The notes below the pieces were generated by a model, which saw only the letters and a program-made list of their open reading frames with translations, was not told where the DNA came from and did no database searches. Positions 18,845 to 26,860 of a stretch of 64,000 nucleotides of DNA are shown piece by piece. Both the position numbers and the translations under genes were made by a program. Position 1 is the stretch's first letter. Each line of letters starts with the position of its first letter. Source of the stretch: CAXWPM01 sp965206125 (GTDB lineage Bacteria; Acidobacteriota; Terriglobia; 20CM-2-55-15). The DNA is taken from positions 1 to 64,000 of the forward strand of contig CBDBIN010000032.1 in NCBI GenBank assembly GCA_965206125.1. Reading direction: 5' to 3'.

Positions 18845-19368
18845 ATGAAACGGTTATTCGTGTTGGTCCTGGTCCTGATATTGATGTCGGGGTTGGCGTC
18901 GTTAGCCGAAGCGCAGCGCGGGCGGGGCCGCGGCAACCTGACGCCTGAGCAACTCGCCGAGCGGCAGGCCGCGCAGCAGAGGGCGCTGGAAGAGCAAATG
19001 GCATCGCCGCGTCCGATCGACATGCTGGATTCAGTCTGGACCGAAGAGCTGACCTGGATGGAAATCCGGGACCTGCTGGCCGAGGGCAAAACGAGTTCAT
19101 GAACGATGAGTTGGGCGTTGTCGAGGGCGAGAGCGACGGGTTCCATGACGACTTCGTCATCACGTCGCTGATGATGGTCACCGATCCGACGTCGGTCCGC
19201 TACGACCAACGTGTCGAGGCCGATCGGGCGACGATCAACGGCGTCAGCATCGCGCCGAAGGAACGGGCGATCGAGATCGGACAAAGGATCATGGAGTACC
19301 GGGTCAGTGAGACCGTCAAGGCGATCCACACTGCGATCGCCACGTCGATGTCGAACCAGAACCAGTAG
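18845..19368 (+). pseudogene. Creatininase-family gene with large internal deletion
   Basis: The 5' frame (18845-19102) has a good AGGAGG site, a signal peptide ending SLAEAQ, then PRPIDMLDSVWTEELTWMEIRDLLAEGKT, which is how creatinine-amidohydrolase-like proteins start. The 3' frame (19099-19368) gives the family C-terminus: LGVVEGESDGFHDDFVITSLMMVTDPTSVRYDQRV, INGVSIAPKERAIEIGQRI. Everything between is missing, including the GGxEQNG region and the central metal ligands, and the frames differ. Roughly 110-150 residues are lost near 19090. The product cannot be an active metalloenzyme. Confidence 0.78.
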
Positions 19369-19378
19369 TCGTTCCATC

Positions 19379-19405
19379 CCCGGGGACAGAGGCACTGTCC
19401 CCGGG
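19379..19405 (+). terminator. 11-bp hairpin after the creatininase remnant
   Basis: A perfect stem CCCGGGGACAG / CTGTCCCCGGG with loop AGGCA. No T run follows, so it may be a REP-type GGGACAG palindrome rather than a terminator. Related GGGACAG hairpins occur at 23607, 24169, 24232 and 52761. Confidence 0.5.
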
Positions 19406-19479
19406 AGCTCCTCAAATAGCGAACCCCGCCGGAGTTGTGCCTTTCGCGCGCCGAACGTCCCCGTTTATACTCGACTCCA

Positions 19480-20313
19480 ATGCTCGGACGTAAGAAAGAG
19501 GGGGCCGTTGTCTGCCCGTCCTGCGGCCTGCTGGTGGGCGTCAACGACGACGCATGCTACAACTGCGGCCGCCGGAACCCCGGACTGTGGGGATTCGGGT
19601 CTGTCCTGGCAAACCTCATACGAGGCCACGTCGATTTCGACCAGTTTGTCATCGTTGCCTGCGCCGTCCTTTTCGCAATCTCTTTGCTGATCTCGGTATT
19701 ATTTGCTCCCTACCAAATCAGAATGGATGGATTCAATTTCCTGGGTCCGAGTGGCCCGGCCTCATTCTTGTTGGGCGCAAGCGGTGGCTATCCGATCGGG
19801 ACCTTTGGCCGTTGGTGGACCGTCCTGAGCGCTTCCTGGTTACACGGCAGTCTGATGCACATCCTGTTCAACATGATGTGGATCCGGCAGTTGATTCCAG
19901 CAGTTCAAGAGCTGTATGGACTCAGCAGAATGTTCATCATCTACACGATAGCGGGCGTCGTTGGATTCGGGATGAGCAGCATGATGTCCAACAACCAGAC
20001 GCTAGGAGCCTCAGCTGCCGTTTTTGGTCTTCTCGCCGCCATGGTGTACTACGGGCGTCGGGGAGGAAGCAGCATGATCGGCCAGCAGGCGAAGATGTGG
20101 GCGATCTTCCTGTTTGTTTTTGGGCTCATTTTCCCCGCAGTTGACAACTGGGCGCACCTGGGCGGCTTTGTCGGCGGCTACGCTTCGGCGATGTGGCTGG
20201 ATCCGCTGAAGCCCGAACGGATGGATCACCTCATCGGAGCTCTCGCATGCCTCGGCCTCACTGCCCTGGCTATCATCTTTTCCGTGATCCACGGATACAA
20301 GTTCATGCCCTGA
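19480..20313 (+). CDS. Rhomboid family intramembrane serine protease with zinc-ribbon N-terminus
   Basis: 277 aa from ATG 19480. Cys12/Cys15 (CPSC) and Cys26/Cys29 (CYNC) form a cytosolic zinc ribbon. About six membrane segments follow. The rhomboid marks are WWTVLSASWLHGSLMHILFNMMW, the nucleophile Ser178 in GASAAVFGLLAA and the catalytic His226 in NWAHLGGFVGG. It cleaves membrane proteins within the bilayer; substrates are unknown. The next gene starts 24 bp downstream with its own GGGGGAG site. Confidence 0.93.
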   Translation: MLGRKKEGAVVCPSCGLLVGVNDDACYNCGRRNPGLWGFGSVLANLIRGHVDFDQFVIVACAVLFAISLLISVLFAPYQIRMDGFNFLGPSGPASFLLGASGGYPIGTFGRWWTVLSASWLHGSLMHILFNMMWIRQLIPAVQELYGLSRMFIIYTIAGVVGFGMSSMMSNNQTLGASAAVFGLLAAMVYYGRRGGSSMIGQQAKMWAIFLFVFGLIFPAVDNWAHLGGFVGGYASAMWLDPLKPERMDHLIGALACLGLTALAIIFSVIHGYKFMP

Positions 20314-20337
20314 TCTGTATTGGGGGAGTGGCCCACG

Positions 20338-21927
20338 ATGTCCGCCTTCCTGCCACGCGCACTTTCCGTCGCCGTCCCGCTGCTGACGTACGCGGCGTTG
20401 GGCCTGCTCGCATGGGGGTTCTGGCAAAGCCGCCGTCTGCTGGATCGATGGGTACTCCCGGTGGTTGTCCTGGCGCTTCTCGCCAGCTTTGCGATCGTAG
20501 ATGACGGTCACAGGCTCTTCTTCGACGAGGACATTTACATCCAGATTGCCTCGAACCTTTCCGATCTTCCCGTGGCTCAGCTAACCCTTGTCGGGGACCC
20601 AGAGCAAGTGAGTGTTTCGACCTATTACAAGGAACCTGCGGGATACCCGACGTTGCTCGGCTTGGTCTTTGCAATTGCGGGAGCATCCGAGGAGGCCGCC
20701 TTTCTGTTCGCGCGAGTGATGTTCGCACTCGCCGCGGCCGCCGTGTACCTGCTGGCTCGCGATCAGTTTCGAAGTAGATGGATGGGCGGGATGTCTGCTC
20801 TGGTGTTCATGTTCGTTCCTGCGGTTCTCGAACACTCGGCTTCGGCGGCAATGGACATTCCGTCGCTGCTGTTCGCTGCCGTGGGCTTCTGGGGGCTGGT
20901 CTCCGGGGGACCGGCGCTTGCCGTGGCCGGTTTCGCGCTGGCGGCCCAGATCCGGCTGGAACCGATCGTGCTCATCGCGTTCGTCTTCTTTGACCCCGCC
21001 ATCAGCCGGCGGTGGAAGGCCATCGGCGCCGCCTTGGTCTCCGCCCAGGTTCTGCACGTTGGGTGGCTGTTGGCCGGTTCGTCCGCGTACGCCTCCGCCA
21101 TCGGTATCGAATCGGCGTTTTCCTTCAAGTACCTGATCGGCAACTTTGTGGGTTCCCTCGGATACCTGCTGGACGGCGGCCGCTTCCCGTGGGGGGTTAC
21201 CGTCCTGGCCATGATTGCTCTGTCGGCATGGGGCATCGCAAGGCTGCGCCGCCACGCCCGGGAGGCGGGCAAGGGCTCCTATCGAGAGTTTCATATGGCG
21301 GCCTGGATAGGCTTGCTGTGGGGCGTGTATCTGGTCTACTACGCGGGAAACCTCGGGACGAACCCGCGGTACGTCCTTCAGATCATCGTGCCTCTGATCC
21401 TGCTGGCGACGTCTGCGTTCGCGTTGCTGACCCCACTGCCGCGGATGGCCGTAGGCGCGGGACTAGCGCTCTCTCTCGTGTTTGCCATCGTATCCGTGGA
21501 GTTGGCGGCGGAGGGCGAGACCGTCCTCACCGTGGACCACCGGCAGATGGCCAAGATTGCCGGCACGATGGGACCCGAAGATGTCGTGCTCGCGACCGAG
21601 CCCGAGGTCTTTCTCAACCATGGCGTGGCCGCAGCGAACGCGGTCTACGTGTCGGAGCGACCGGACGTCGTCGAGACGCTTCGCAACGAATACCGCCGGG
21701 TCTGGTACTACGCCGGCGCGCGCTCAAACGATGTAGGTGGCGAGCAATGGCGCGCCGACCGGATCATCCGGTCGACGCTCCCACTCCGGCTTGTCGATTC
21801 CTACGACGTCGAAGGATCAACTACTGAGCTGTTCGAACTTCTAATCGATCCTGACGATCGGAAAGGTCGCTTGATTTCCCCCTTCGAAAACCAGCGCAGT
21901 CGCCGCGATAGTCGCCACGTCCGATGA
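20338..21927 (+). CDS. ArnT/PMT-like membrane glycosyltransferase
   Basis: 529 aa from ATG 20338 (GGGGGAG upstream), with 10 or more hydrophobic helices up to about residue 400 and a soluble C-terminal domain. The first periplasmic loop has FFDEDIYIQIASN, the acidic pair expected for GT39/ArnT-type lipid-linked sugar transferases, and YYKEPAGYPTLLGL, which fits the P-x-Y-P loop pattern. It would move a sugar from a polyprenyl carrier to a lipid or protein acceptor outside the membrane (family knowledge). Its last 29 codons overlap the convergent gene at 21841-22713. Confidence 0.78.
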   Translation: MSAFLPRALSVAVPLLTYAALGLLAWGFWQSRRLLDRWVLPVVVLALLASFAIVDDGHRLFFDEDIYIQIASNLSDLPVAQLTLVGDPEQVSVSTYYKEPAGYPTLLGLVFAIAGASEEAAFLFARVMFALAAAAVYLLARDQFRSRWMGGMSALVFMFVPAVLEHSASAAMDIPSLLFAAVGFWGLVSGGPALAVAGFALAAQIRLEPIVLIAFVFFDPAISRRWKAIGAALVSAQVLHVGWLLAGSSAYASAIGIESAFSFKYLIGNFVGSLGYLLDGGRFPWGVTVLAMIALSAWGIARLRRHAREAGKGSYREFHMAAWIGLLWGVYLVYYAGNLGTNPRYVLQIIVPLILLATSAFALLTPLPRMAVGAGLALSLVFAIVSVELAAEGETVLTVDHRQMAKIAGTMGPEDVVLATEPEVFLNHGVAAANAVYVSERPDVVETLRNEYRRVWYYAGARSNDVGGEQWRADRIIRSTLPLRLVDSYDVEGSTTELFELLIDPDDRKGRLISPFENQRSRRDSRHVR

Positions 21928-22713
21928 AAAGACCATGTGCGAGAAACTGCGGTCCGAGATCTCGTCGGATTCGCTGAAGAACTCCCTGGCGAACTGGGCC
22001 GAATGGCTCCGAGCTTCCAGATTGAGCACACCGCTACCGACGACCGCCCCACCACGGTACAGCGTCACATCGATCGTCACAGCGGCGTCGCCGGTATTCA
22101 CGATCGCGAAGGCGGTGCTCACGCCATTATCGGCGTTGCGTAGCCGCGGGATGAGTAGCGTCTGAATGTCGCTGTCGCTGGAGGGCACGCCCACCCGAGA
22201 GATGTTGTTTTGGCTGTCGGTCTGCCGGATTTCGAAAATCGTCGACACCGCGACCGCGCTGTCCGTGATGATGCGCCCCCAGTTGACAACACCCGCATCG
22301 GAACCCGCGCCGGTCAACAGGAGCGAGTCGTTCGCGGGAATCATGACGTCGGATAGAGACCCGGTAAATGACGGGACCGTATCGTTGTCCGTCGTGAAAC
22401 TGACCGTCGAATCGGTTCCATCCGTGTTGAAGAAGTCTGCCGACGACAGCGTAACGGCGTCCGAATTACCGTTGATGATCTGAATCGTCGTCGTGTAGTC
22501 TGTCGCGCCTCCGTCATACGATCCGACTCCGATCTGGGGGACGATATTGGTTACTGTATCTCCCGGTTCCTCGCCGCCACCGCCGCCGCCACCGCCGGTC
22601 TGGCCGTAGGCTATGAACTCGGTGTCGAGCGCGTTTGTCCAGTTGCCGATTCCCGTGATGAGGAATAGAACGCCGAGTGTCGCCAGCGCGATCGTCAGAC
22701 TGTACTTGATCAT
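21841..22713 (-). CDS. Secreted beta-rich protein with poly-Gly linker
   Basis: 290 aa from ATG 22713, preceded by AAGGAG. A signal peptide or N-terminal anchor (MIKYSLTIALATLGVLFLITG) is followed by a run of eight Gly plus acidic linker. The rest is rich in S, T, D and short beta segments: PQIGVGSYDGGATDYTTTIQIING, TFFAIV-like NTGDAAVTIDVTLYRGGAVVGSGVLNLEARS, suggesting one or two immunoglobulin-like or surface domains. I recognise no family. The 3' end runs 87 bp into the opposite-strand glycosyltransferase gene. Confidence 0.75.
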   Translation of the reverse strand: MIKYSLTIALATLGVLFLITGIGNWTNALDTEFIAYGQTGGGGGGGGEEPGDTVTNIVPQIGVGSYDGGATDYTTTIQIINGNSDAVTLSSADFFNTDGTDSTVSFTTDNDTVPSFTGSLSDVMIPANDSLLLTGAGSDAGVVNWGRIITDSAVAVSTIFEIRQTDSQNNISRVGVPSSDSDIQTLLIPRLRNADNGVSTAFAIVNTGDAAVTIDVTLYRGGAVVGSGVLNLEARSHSAQFAREFFSESDEISDRSFSHMVFSSDVATIAATALVFEGGNQATFPIVRID

Positions 22714-22792
22714 TGTCGTCTCCTTAAGTCTCAGTAAAGCCCATCCATTGGAAGCTAGAGGAACTGGCAATGACAAGCGGAAAAAACTTCCG

Positions 22793-22957
22793 AGTGGCCT
22801 GTACCACCCATATTCGGCCCGAAGGGTTGTGGCGAAATGGCATCGTCTTCGGCGTCATCGGCTTCTCGCAATGAAAGGCATTTCCTCGGCGCCGATTCCT
22901 TGAATCCAATACCATTTGGCCGCAACGCTGGTTCCAATATGGGTGGTACAGGCCACT
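22793..22957. mobile_element. 165-bp MITE with about 50-bp imperfect terminal inverted repeats
   Basis: The outer 22 bp at 22793-22814 (beginning AGTGGCCTGTACCACCC) are perfectly inverted at 22936-22957. Similarity continues inward for about 50 bp with mismatches (GTTGTGGCGAAATGG against GTTGCGGCCAAATGG). There is no coding capacity, and no clear target duplication is visible in the flanks. This fits a non-autonomous transposon remnant. It occupies the gap between divergent genes, where their promoters should lie. Confidence 0.8.
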
Positions 22958-23001
22958 ATGTGAAAGTGTGTTGGCGGCGAGACTGGTAAGATCCTTCACC
23001 T

Positions 23002-23595
23002 ATGCAACGAATCCAGAGACATCACATTCGGGCCCGAACTGGCTTGGGTTTCGAACTCGCCCGGGGCGAGTCCCTGCGGGTGATCGACACGGAAGGCGGA
23101 CAGGTCGCGGATCTGGTCACCTTTTGTCGCGACGACAACGCGGAGTGGTTGTCGAACGGCCTGAGCTTTCACTACAACGAGACCATCTTTCTCACCGAAG
23201 GGCACGTCCTGTACTCGAACCGGAGCCGGGCGATGCTGACAATCGTCGAGGATCAGGTCGGCCGTCACGATTTCCTTTTCAGCCCATGCTCCGAGGAAAT
23301 GTACGAACGTCAGTACGGGCTGGCAGGCCACGAAAACTGCCTGGACAACCTTGCTCAAGCGTTCGAGGGGTACGGCATTCCTCCCGGGATGATTCCAACC
23401 GCGTTCAACGTGTTCATGAACGTGGAGGTTTCGGCCTCCGGCAGCCTGGAGATCCGCCTACCTCTGTCGGGAGCTGGTGATGCGGTGACGTTCCGGGCGG
23501 AGATGGATCTTGCTGTCGGCGTCTCTGCCTGTTCGGGGAAGCGCTGCAACTCGGGAGGTACGACTTCCATCGACGTGGAGGTCATCTCGCCGTGA
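23002..23595 (+). CDS. DUF1989 / urea-carboxylase-associated family protein
   Basis: 197 aa. Family pattern: FELARGESLRVIDTEGGQVADLVTFCRDD, a middle LSFHYNETIFLTEGHVLYSNRSRAMLTIVED, HDFLFSPCSEEMYERQYG, HENCLDNL, and PTAFNVFMNVEV, closing with VSACSGKRCNSGG. Relatives sit near urea carboxylase or carboxyguanidine enzymes and bind a metal through Cys and His residues. No urea or guanidine genes are nearby, so its role here is open. The MITE ends 44 bp upstream. Confidence 0.88.
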   Translation: MQRIQRHHIRARTGLGFELARGESLRVIDTEGGQVADLVTFCRDDNAEWLSNGLSFHYNETIFLTEGHVLYSNRSRAMLTIVEDQVGRHDFLFSPCSEEMYERQYGLAGHENCLDNLAQAFEGYGIPPGMIPTAFNVFMNVEVSASGSLEIRLPLSGAGDAVTFRAEMDLAVGVSACSGKRCNSGGTTSIDVEVISP

Positions 23596-23606
23596 AAAAT
23601 GCAGCT

Positions 23607-23636
23607 AAATAGGGACAGGCACCTATGTCCCTATTT
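23607..23636. repeat. 30-bp palindromic repeat, left copy
   Basis: Self-complementary sequence with TAGGGACAGGCACC / ATGTCCCTA-type arms. Its exact reverse complement lies at 24232-24261, on the other side of the GNAT gene. Confidence 0.8.
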
Positions 23637-23659
23637 GTTTGAGTGGTTCGACTTGCTGT

Positions 23660-24166
23660 ATGACGACGATTCGAATCGAGACCAGGACCGATCACGATGA
23701 GATCCGGCGAGTGATTACGGCAGCTTTCGGCGTACCCGGCGAAGCCGCCCTGGTCGATGCCCTGAGGACAAACGGAGGGCTGACGTTGTCGCTCGTGGCG
23801 GAGTTGGACGGAAAGATAGTCGGTCATACCGCGTTCAGTCCGGTCACGGTTGGCGACAGCGTGAAACTCGATGCGATCGGGCTGGGACCGATGGCGGTCC
23901 TCCCGGAGTGCCAGCGGCAGGGAATCGGGAGTCGGCTGATAAGGGAGGGTCTGACGCGGTTGCGGAATGACGGTCACCGAATCGTGGTCGTCCTCGGGCA
24001 TCCCGACTACTATCCCCGGTTTGGATTCGTGCGCTCGAAACCCTTGGGAATCGAGTGGGAACACCCCGCACCCGAAAACGCCTTCATGGTCCTGCCACTG
24101 CGACCCGGGGCACTGTCCGGCGTTCGCGGGACAGTCCGCTACCGCCCGGAGTTCGACAACGTTTAA
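23660..24166 (+). CDS. GNAT N-acetyltransferase (YhbS-like)
   Basis: 168 aa from ATG 23660. The fold is a typical GNAT: IRIETRTDHDEIRRVITAAFG, LSLVAELDGKIVGHTAFSPV, then the acetyl-CoA loop LGPMAVLPECQRQGIGSRLIREGL, and VVVLGHPDYYPRFGFVRSKPLGIEW, which is the YhbS/COG3153 mark. The acceptor is unknown. The gene lies between two inverted copies of a 30-bp palindrome, so it may have travelled as a cassette or been captured between REP-type repeats (inference). Confidence 0.9.
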   Translation: MTTIRIETRTDHDEIRRVITAAFGVPGEAALVDALRTNGGLTLSLVAELDGKIVGHTAFSPVTVGDSVKLDAIGLGPMAVLPECQRQGIGSRLIREGLTRLRNDGHRIVVVLGHPDYYPRFGFVRSKPLGIEWEHPAPENAFMVLPLRPGALSGVRGTVRYRPEFDNV

Positions 24167-24168
24167 AA

Positions 24169-24191
24169 AGGGGACAGGCTCCCCTGTCCCC
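24169..24191 (+). terminator. GGGGACAGG hairpin just after the GNAT stop
   Basis: GGGGACAGG / CCTGTCCCC with a tight loop begins 3 bp after the stop codon. It may terminate the GNAT transcript, but it also matches the dispersed GGGACAG palindromes. Confidence 0.45.
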
Positions 24192-24231
24192 CCTGGCGCG
24201 CTACATTTATTTTCACTCTTGGGGCGGATTT

Positions 24232-24261
24232 AAATAGGGACATAGGTGCCTGTCCCTATTT
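24232..24261. repeat. 30-bp palindromic repeat, right (inverted) copy
   Basis: Exact reverse complement of 23607-23636. It overlaps the stop codon of the membrane-protein gene that ends at 24256. Confidence 0.8.
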
Positions 24262-24588
24262 CTTACCGACCACAGCGAACGCCAGCGCTGCGCCGATAAT
24301 CCCAGTGATCCCAGACGAAATCGGTCCGAAGGTCAGCAGCATCCAGGGCTGGTCGCCGATCAGGATCGCCAGCAGGATCCCGACAAGCGCACCGACGAAA
24401 CCGACCCAAAATCCGCCCCCGACGGCGTCTCGCATGCCCTCGGGTCTGGCCGCGCCGTAGAAAGCGCCGAGGACCACGGGAATACCCACGCCCAGCAGGG
24501 CCGAGAGGTTGAGCACTGCCTCGACGTAGTGCCCGGTGATGACCATTGCGCACTGCAGAACGATTCCGGCGATGATGTATGGTGTCAT
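24256..24588 (-). CDS. Small four-helix membrane protein
   Basis: 110 aa with four hydrophobic segments: YIIAGIVLQCAMVITGHYVE, LLGVGIPVVLGAFYG, GGFWVGFVGALVGILLAIL, GITGIIGAALAFAVV. Glycine-rich packing suggests a small integral membrane protein of unknown function. It begins 13 bp after the SRPBCC gene, so it is the third gene of the arsR operon. Confidence 0.7.
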   Translation of the reverse strand: MTPYIIAGIVLQCAMVITGHYVEAVLNLSALLGVGIPVVLGAFYGAARPEGMRDAVGGGFWVGFVGALVGILLAILIGDQPWMLLTFGPISSGITGIIGAALAFAVVGKK

Positions 24589-24601
24589 GTCGATCTCCTT
24601 G

Positions 24602-25165
24602 TCAGTCTTCGCCCAGGACGACGTGATCCTTCGACGCCGTACTGGAAACGTTGCCGAGCGGCCAGAGTTCCGACCTGCATTTTGCCGGCGTGAAGCGTTC
24701 GGTCAGCTTGCATATCAGGATGATGAATCTGGACTGGAACGGAAGGCTGCGTTTCTCGACCACTGCCTTGAGCGTCTTGACGATGTAATCGCCACCCCCG
24801 GTCATATACTTTTCGGTCTTCGTGCCGGCCGGAATACCGTCGGCAATCAGCTTGAACTCGACTCCACCGGCCACTTCTGTCAACTCGTACGTCACCCGGC
24901 AGGGCGGATCGTTGAGGTTCGTGAAGCGGAACGTGTGCGCATAGCGCGTCGGTGGCGTGTATTCGAGAATCTCACCGATTACGCCCGTGTACTTTCCGCT
25001 GGCTGACTGCATCCGCATCGGGGCGCCGACCTCGAGTCCGGGCGTTTCCATCCTCGAGTTGAAGAAGAAGGGCAGCAGTGCGTCGGTCCGCGTCAACTCC
25101 CTCCAGACATCTTCGATCGGCGCTTCAATCAGCACCTGAAACACGGCCTTCTTCGTCTTGCTCAC
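24602..25165 (-). CDS. SRPBCC/AHSA1-like START-domain protein
   Basis: 187 aa. The start is the GTG at 25165, overlapping the arsR stop as GTGA; the frame upstream is only the arsR shadow. The N-terminus KAVFQVLIEAPIEDVWRELTRTDALLPFFFNSRMET is the standard AHSA1 opening, followed by YTGVIGEILEYTPPTRYAHTFRF and VTYELTEVAGGVEFKLIADGI. Such proteins have a deep hydrophobic pocket and are very often paired with an ArsR repressor, as here. Ligand unknown. Confidence 0.88.
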   Translation of the reverse strand: MSKTKKAVFQVLIEAPIEDVWRELTRTDALLPFFFNSRMETPGLEVGAPMRMQSASGKYTGVIGEILEYTPPTRYAHTFRFTNLNDPPCRVTYELTEVAGGVEFKLIADGIPAGTKTEKYMTGGGDYIVKTLKAVVEKRSLPFQSRFIILICKLTERFTPAKCRSELWPLGNVSSTASKDHVVLGED

Positions 25166-25512
25166 GCCCGATTCTTCCTCGCCCGTGACCTGCTCCCGGC
25201 CTCGAGCTTGTACTTGAACTTCGTGATCTGCTTTGCCCAGAGAGCGCTGTACTCGTCCGTCCATCGGTCGTAGATCATCTGGATCGGGATGACGTTGAAA
25301 TACAGCCGGCGAACGCGCCCTTCCTTTTCCGAAACGATCAAGGAAGCCTCCTCGAGCCTGCGGATATGCTTCATGACGGCGATTCGGCTGCTCGAAAACT
25401 CCGACGACACGTCGTTGATGCTCGCACCGGGGTTCTCTTTGACGTAATCCAATATCTGGCGCCGGTCGGAGTGTGCGAGAGCTCGAAATGCTGGATCGAA
25501 TAGCGCGTCCAT
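25162..25512 (-). CDS. ArsR-family winged-helix regulator
   Basis: 116 aa. FDPAFRALAHSDRRQILDYVKENPGASINDVSSEFSSSRIAVMKHIRRLEEASLIVSEKEGRVRRLYFN is a complete ArsR winged helix. The C-terminal IPIQMIYDRWTDEYSALWAKQI is typical of the group linked to SRPBCC proteins. No CxC metal site is seen, so metal sensing is unlikely. A palindromic operator candidate lies at 25519-25532, and the IS4 element begins 24 bp upstream of the ATG, so the native promoter has probably been cut off. Confidence 0.9.
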   Translation of the reverse strand: MDALFDPAFRALAHSDRRQILDYVKENPGASINDVSSEFSSSRIAVMKHIRRLEEASLIVSEKEGRVRRLYFNVIPIQMIYDRWTDEYSALWAKQITKFKYKLEAGSRSRARKNRA

Positions 25513-25518
25513 AATAAG

Positions 25519-25532
25519 TAACCAAATGGTTA
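25519..25532. promoter_or_regulatory. Candidate ArsR operator
   Basis: TAACCAAATGGTTA is an inverted repeat (6+2+6) just upstream of the arsR ATG. Only three bases separate it from the left end of the IS4 element. Confidence 0.5.
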
Positions 25533-25535
25533 TAT

Positions 25536-26860
25536 CACTGCTGTCCGGACGTCGGAGGGCTAGAGCCCAGTAAGTGTTTGATTGGGAATGAATAACTCAT
25601 GGTTTTGTTTGGTCTCGATTTGAAACGTTGCTCATCGATTTGCGACCCTGCGAGGAACTCAATCGCGGGAGGCATCGATGAACCTGGGAAAGCTGGTGTT
25701 CGCGCAAGTCACACAACATCTGCCGCTGACAACGTTTCGACGGTGCGTGGCCCGGTACGCTGGAGAGCGCAAGGTGAAGAGCTTTTCCTGCCTCGATCAA
25801 TACTTGTGCATGGCGTTCGCTCAACTGACCTATCGGGAAAGTCTGCGCGACATCGAAGCGTGTCTGCGAGCGCAAGAAACCAAGCTCTACCACATGGGCA
25901 TTCAGGGCCGAGTGTCGCGCAGCACGCTTGCCGATGCCAACCAAGTGCGCGACTGGCGCATCTACGCCGACTTTGCGCAGTCTCTGATCCGGATTGCTCG
26001 GCGTTTGTATGCGGACGAACCGTTTGGCGTCGATCTGAAAGAGACGGTCTACGCCTTGGATGCCAGTACCATCGACTTGTGTCTCTCGGTGTTTTCCTGG
26101 GCACCGTTTCGCTCGGCCAAAGCGGCGATCAAACTGCACACGCTTTTGGACCTGCGCGGCAATATCCCTTCGTTCATCCATATCAGCGACGGCAAGCTTC
26201 ACGACGTGAATGTTCTGGACCTGTTGCTGCCCGAACCAGGAGCCTTCTACATCATGGACCGTGCCTACATCGACTTCCGCCGTCTCTACGGTCTTCACCA
26301 GGCAGGCAGCTTCTTTGTGACCCGAGCCAAGTCCAATCTCAAAGCCCGGCGCCGCTACTCTCATACCGTCGATCGGAACTCCGGATTGATCTGCGATCAG
26401 ACCATCATGCTGACTGGCTTCTACACGCGCCAAGACTTCGAAGCGCCTTTGCGCCGCATCCGATTCAAAGATCCCAAAACCGGAAAGCGGTTGGTGTTCC
26501 TGACCAACAACTTCACGCTGCCGGCAATCACTATCACCGAGCTTTATCGATGCCGGTGGCAGGTCGAGTTGTTCTTCAAATGGATCAAGCAGCATCTTCG
26601 TATCAAAGTTTTCTTTGGCACTTCCGAGAACGCTGTCAAAACTCAAGTGTGGATTGCTGTCTCCACTTACCTGCTGGTCGCTATCGTGAAAAAACGACTC
26701 CACATCTCGGCCAGCTTGTATGAAATGCTACAGATTCTGAGTCTGACCATGTTCGAACGAATCCCATTGGATCAACTACTTAACAACATCGCTACCGATG
26801 AGGATCTGTGCTTTTCGACTAATCAACTGAATCTATTCAACTAACGTCCGGACAGCAGTG
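25536..26860 (+). mobile_element. Complete IS4-family insertion sequence, 1325 bp
   Basis: Perfect 17-bp terminal inverted repeats CACTGCTGTCCGGACGT (25536-25552) and its complement (26844-26860) bound a single intact transposase gene. The left neighbour is the arsR promoter and the right neighbour is the broken end of an IS1380-family transposase. No target duplication matches between the two flanks. Confidence 0.9.
25678..26844 (+). CDS. IS4-family transposase
   Basis: 388 aa, full length, ATG preceded by GGGAGG. An N-terminal DUF4372-like region is present (FAQVTQHLPLTTFRRCVARYAGERKVKSFSCLDQYLCMAFAQ is its start; each part is family-typical). The DDE residues are in YALDASTID and YIMDRAYIDF, and the YREK box is YRCRWQVELFFKWIK. 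The reading frame is uninterrupted and the ends are perfect, so the element may still be active. Confidence 0.93.
   Translation: MNLGKLVFAQVTQHLPLTTFRRCVARYAGERKVKSFSCLDQYLCMAFAQLTYRESLRDIEACLRAQETKLYHMGIQGRVSRSTLADANQVRDWRIYADFAQSLIRIARRLYADEPFGVDLKETVYALDASTIDLCLSVFSWAPFRSAKAAIKLHTLLDLRGNIPSFIHISDGKLHDVNVLDLLLPEPGAFYIMDRAYIDFRRLYGLHQAGSFFVTRAKSNLKARRRYSHTVDRNSGLICDQTIMLTGFYTRQDFEAPLRRIRFKDPKTGKRLVFLTNNFTLPAITITELYRCRWQVELFFKWIKQHLRIKVFFGTSENAVKTQVWIAVSTYLLVAIVKKRLHISASLYEMLQILSLTMFERIPLDQLLNNIATDEDLCFSTNQLNLFN

Noticed and set aside
25599..26723. A second long plus-strand frame, and long minus-strand frames, inside the IS4 element
   Set aside because: They are other-frame images of the transposase and show no family motif.
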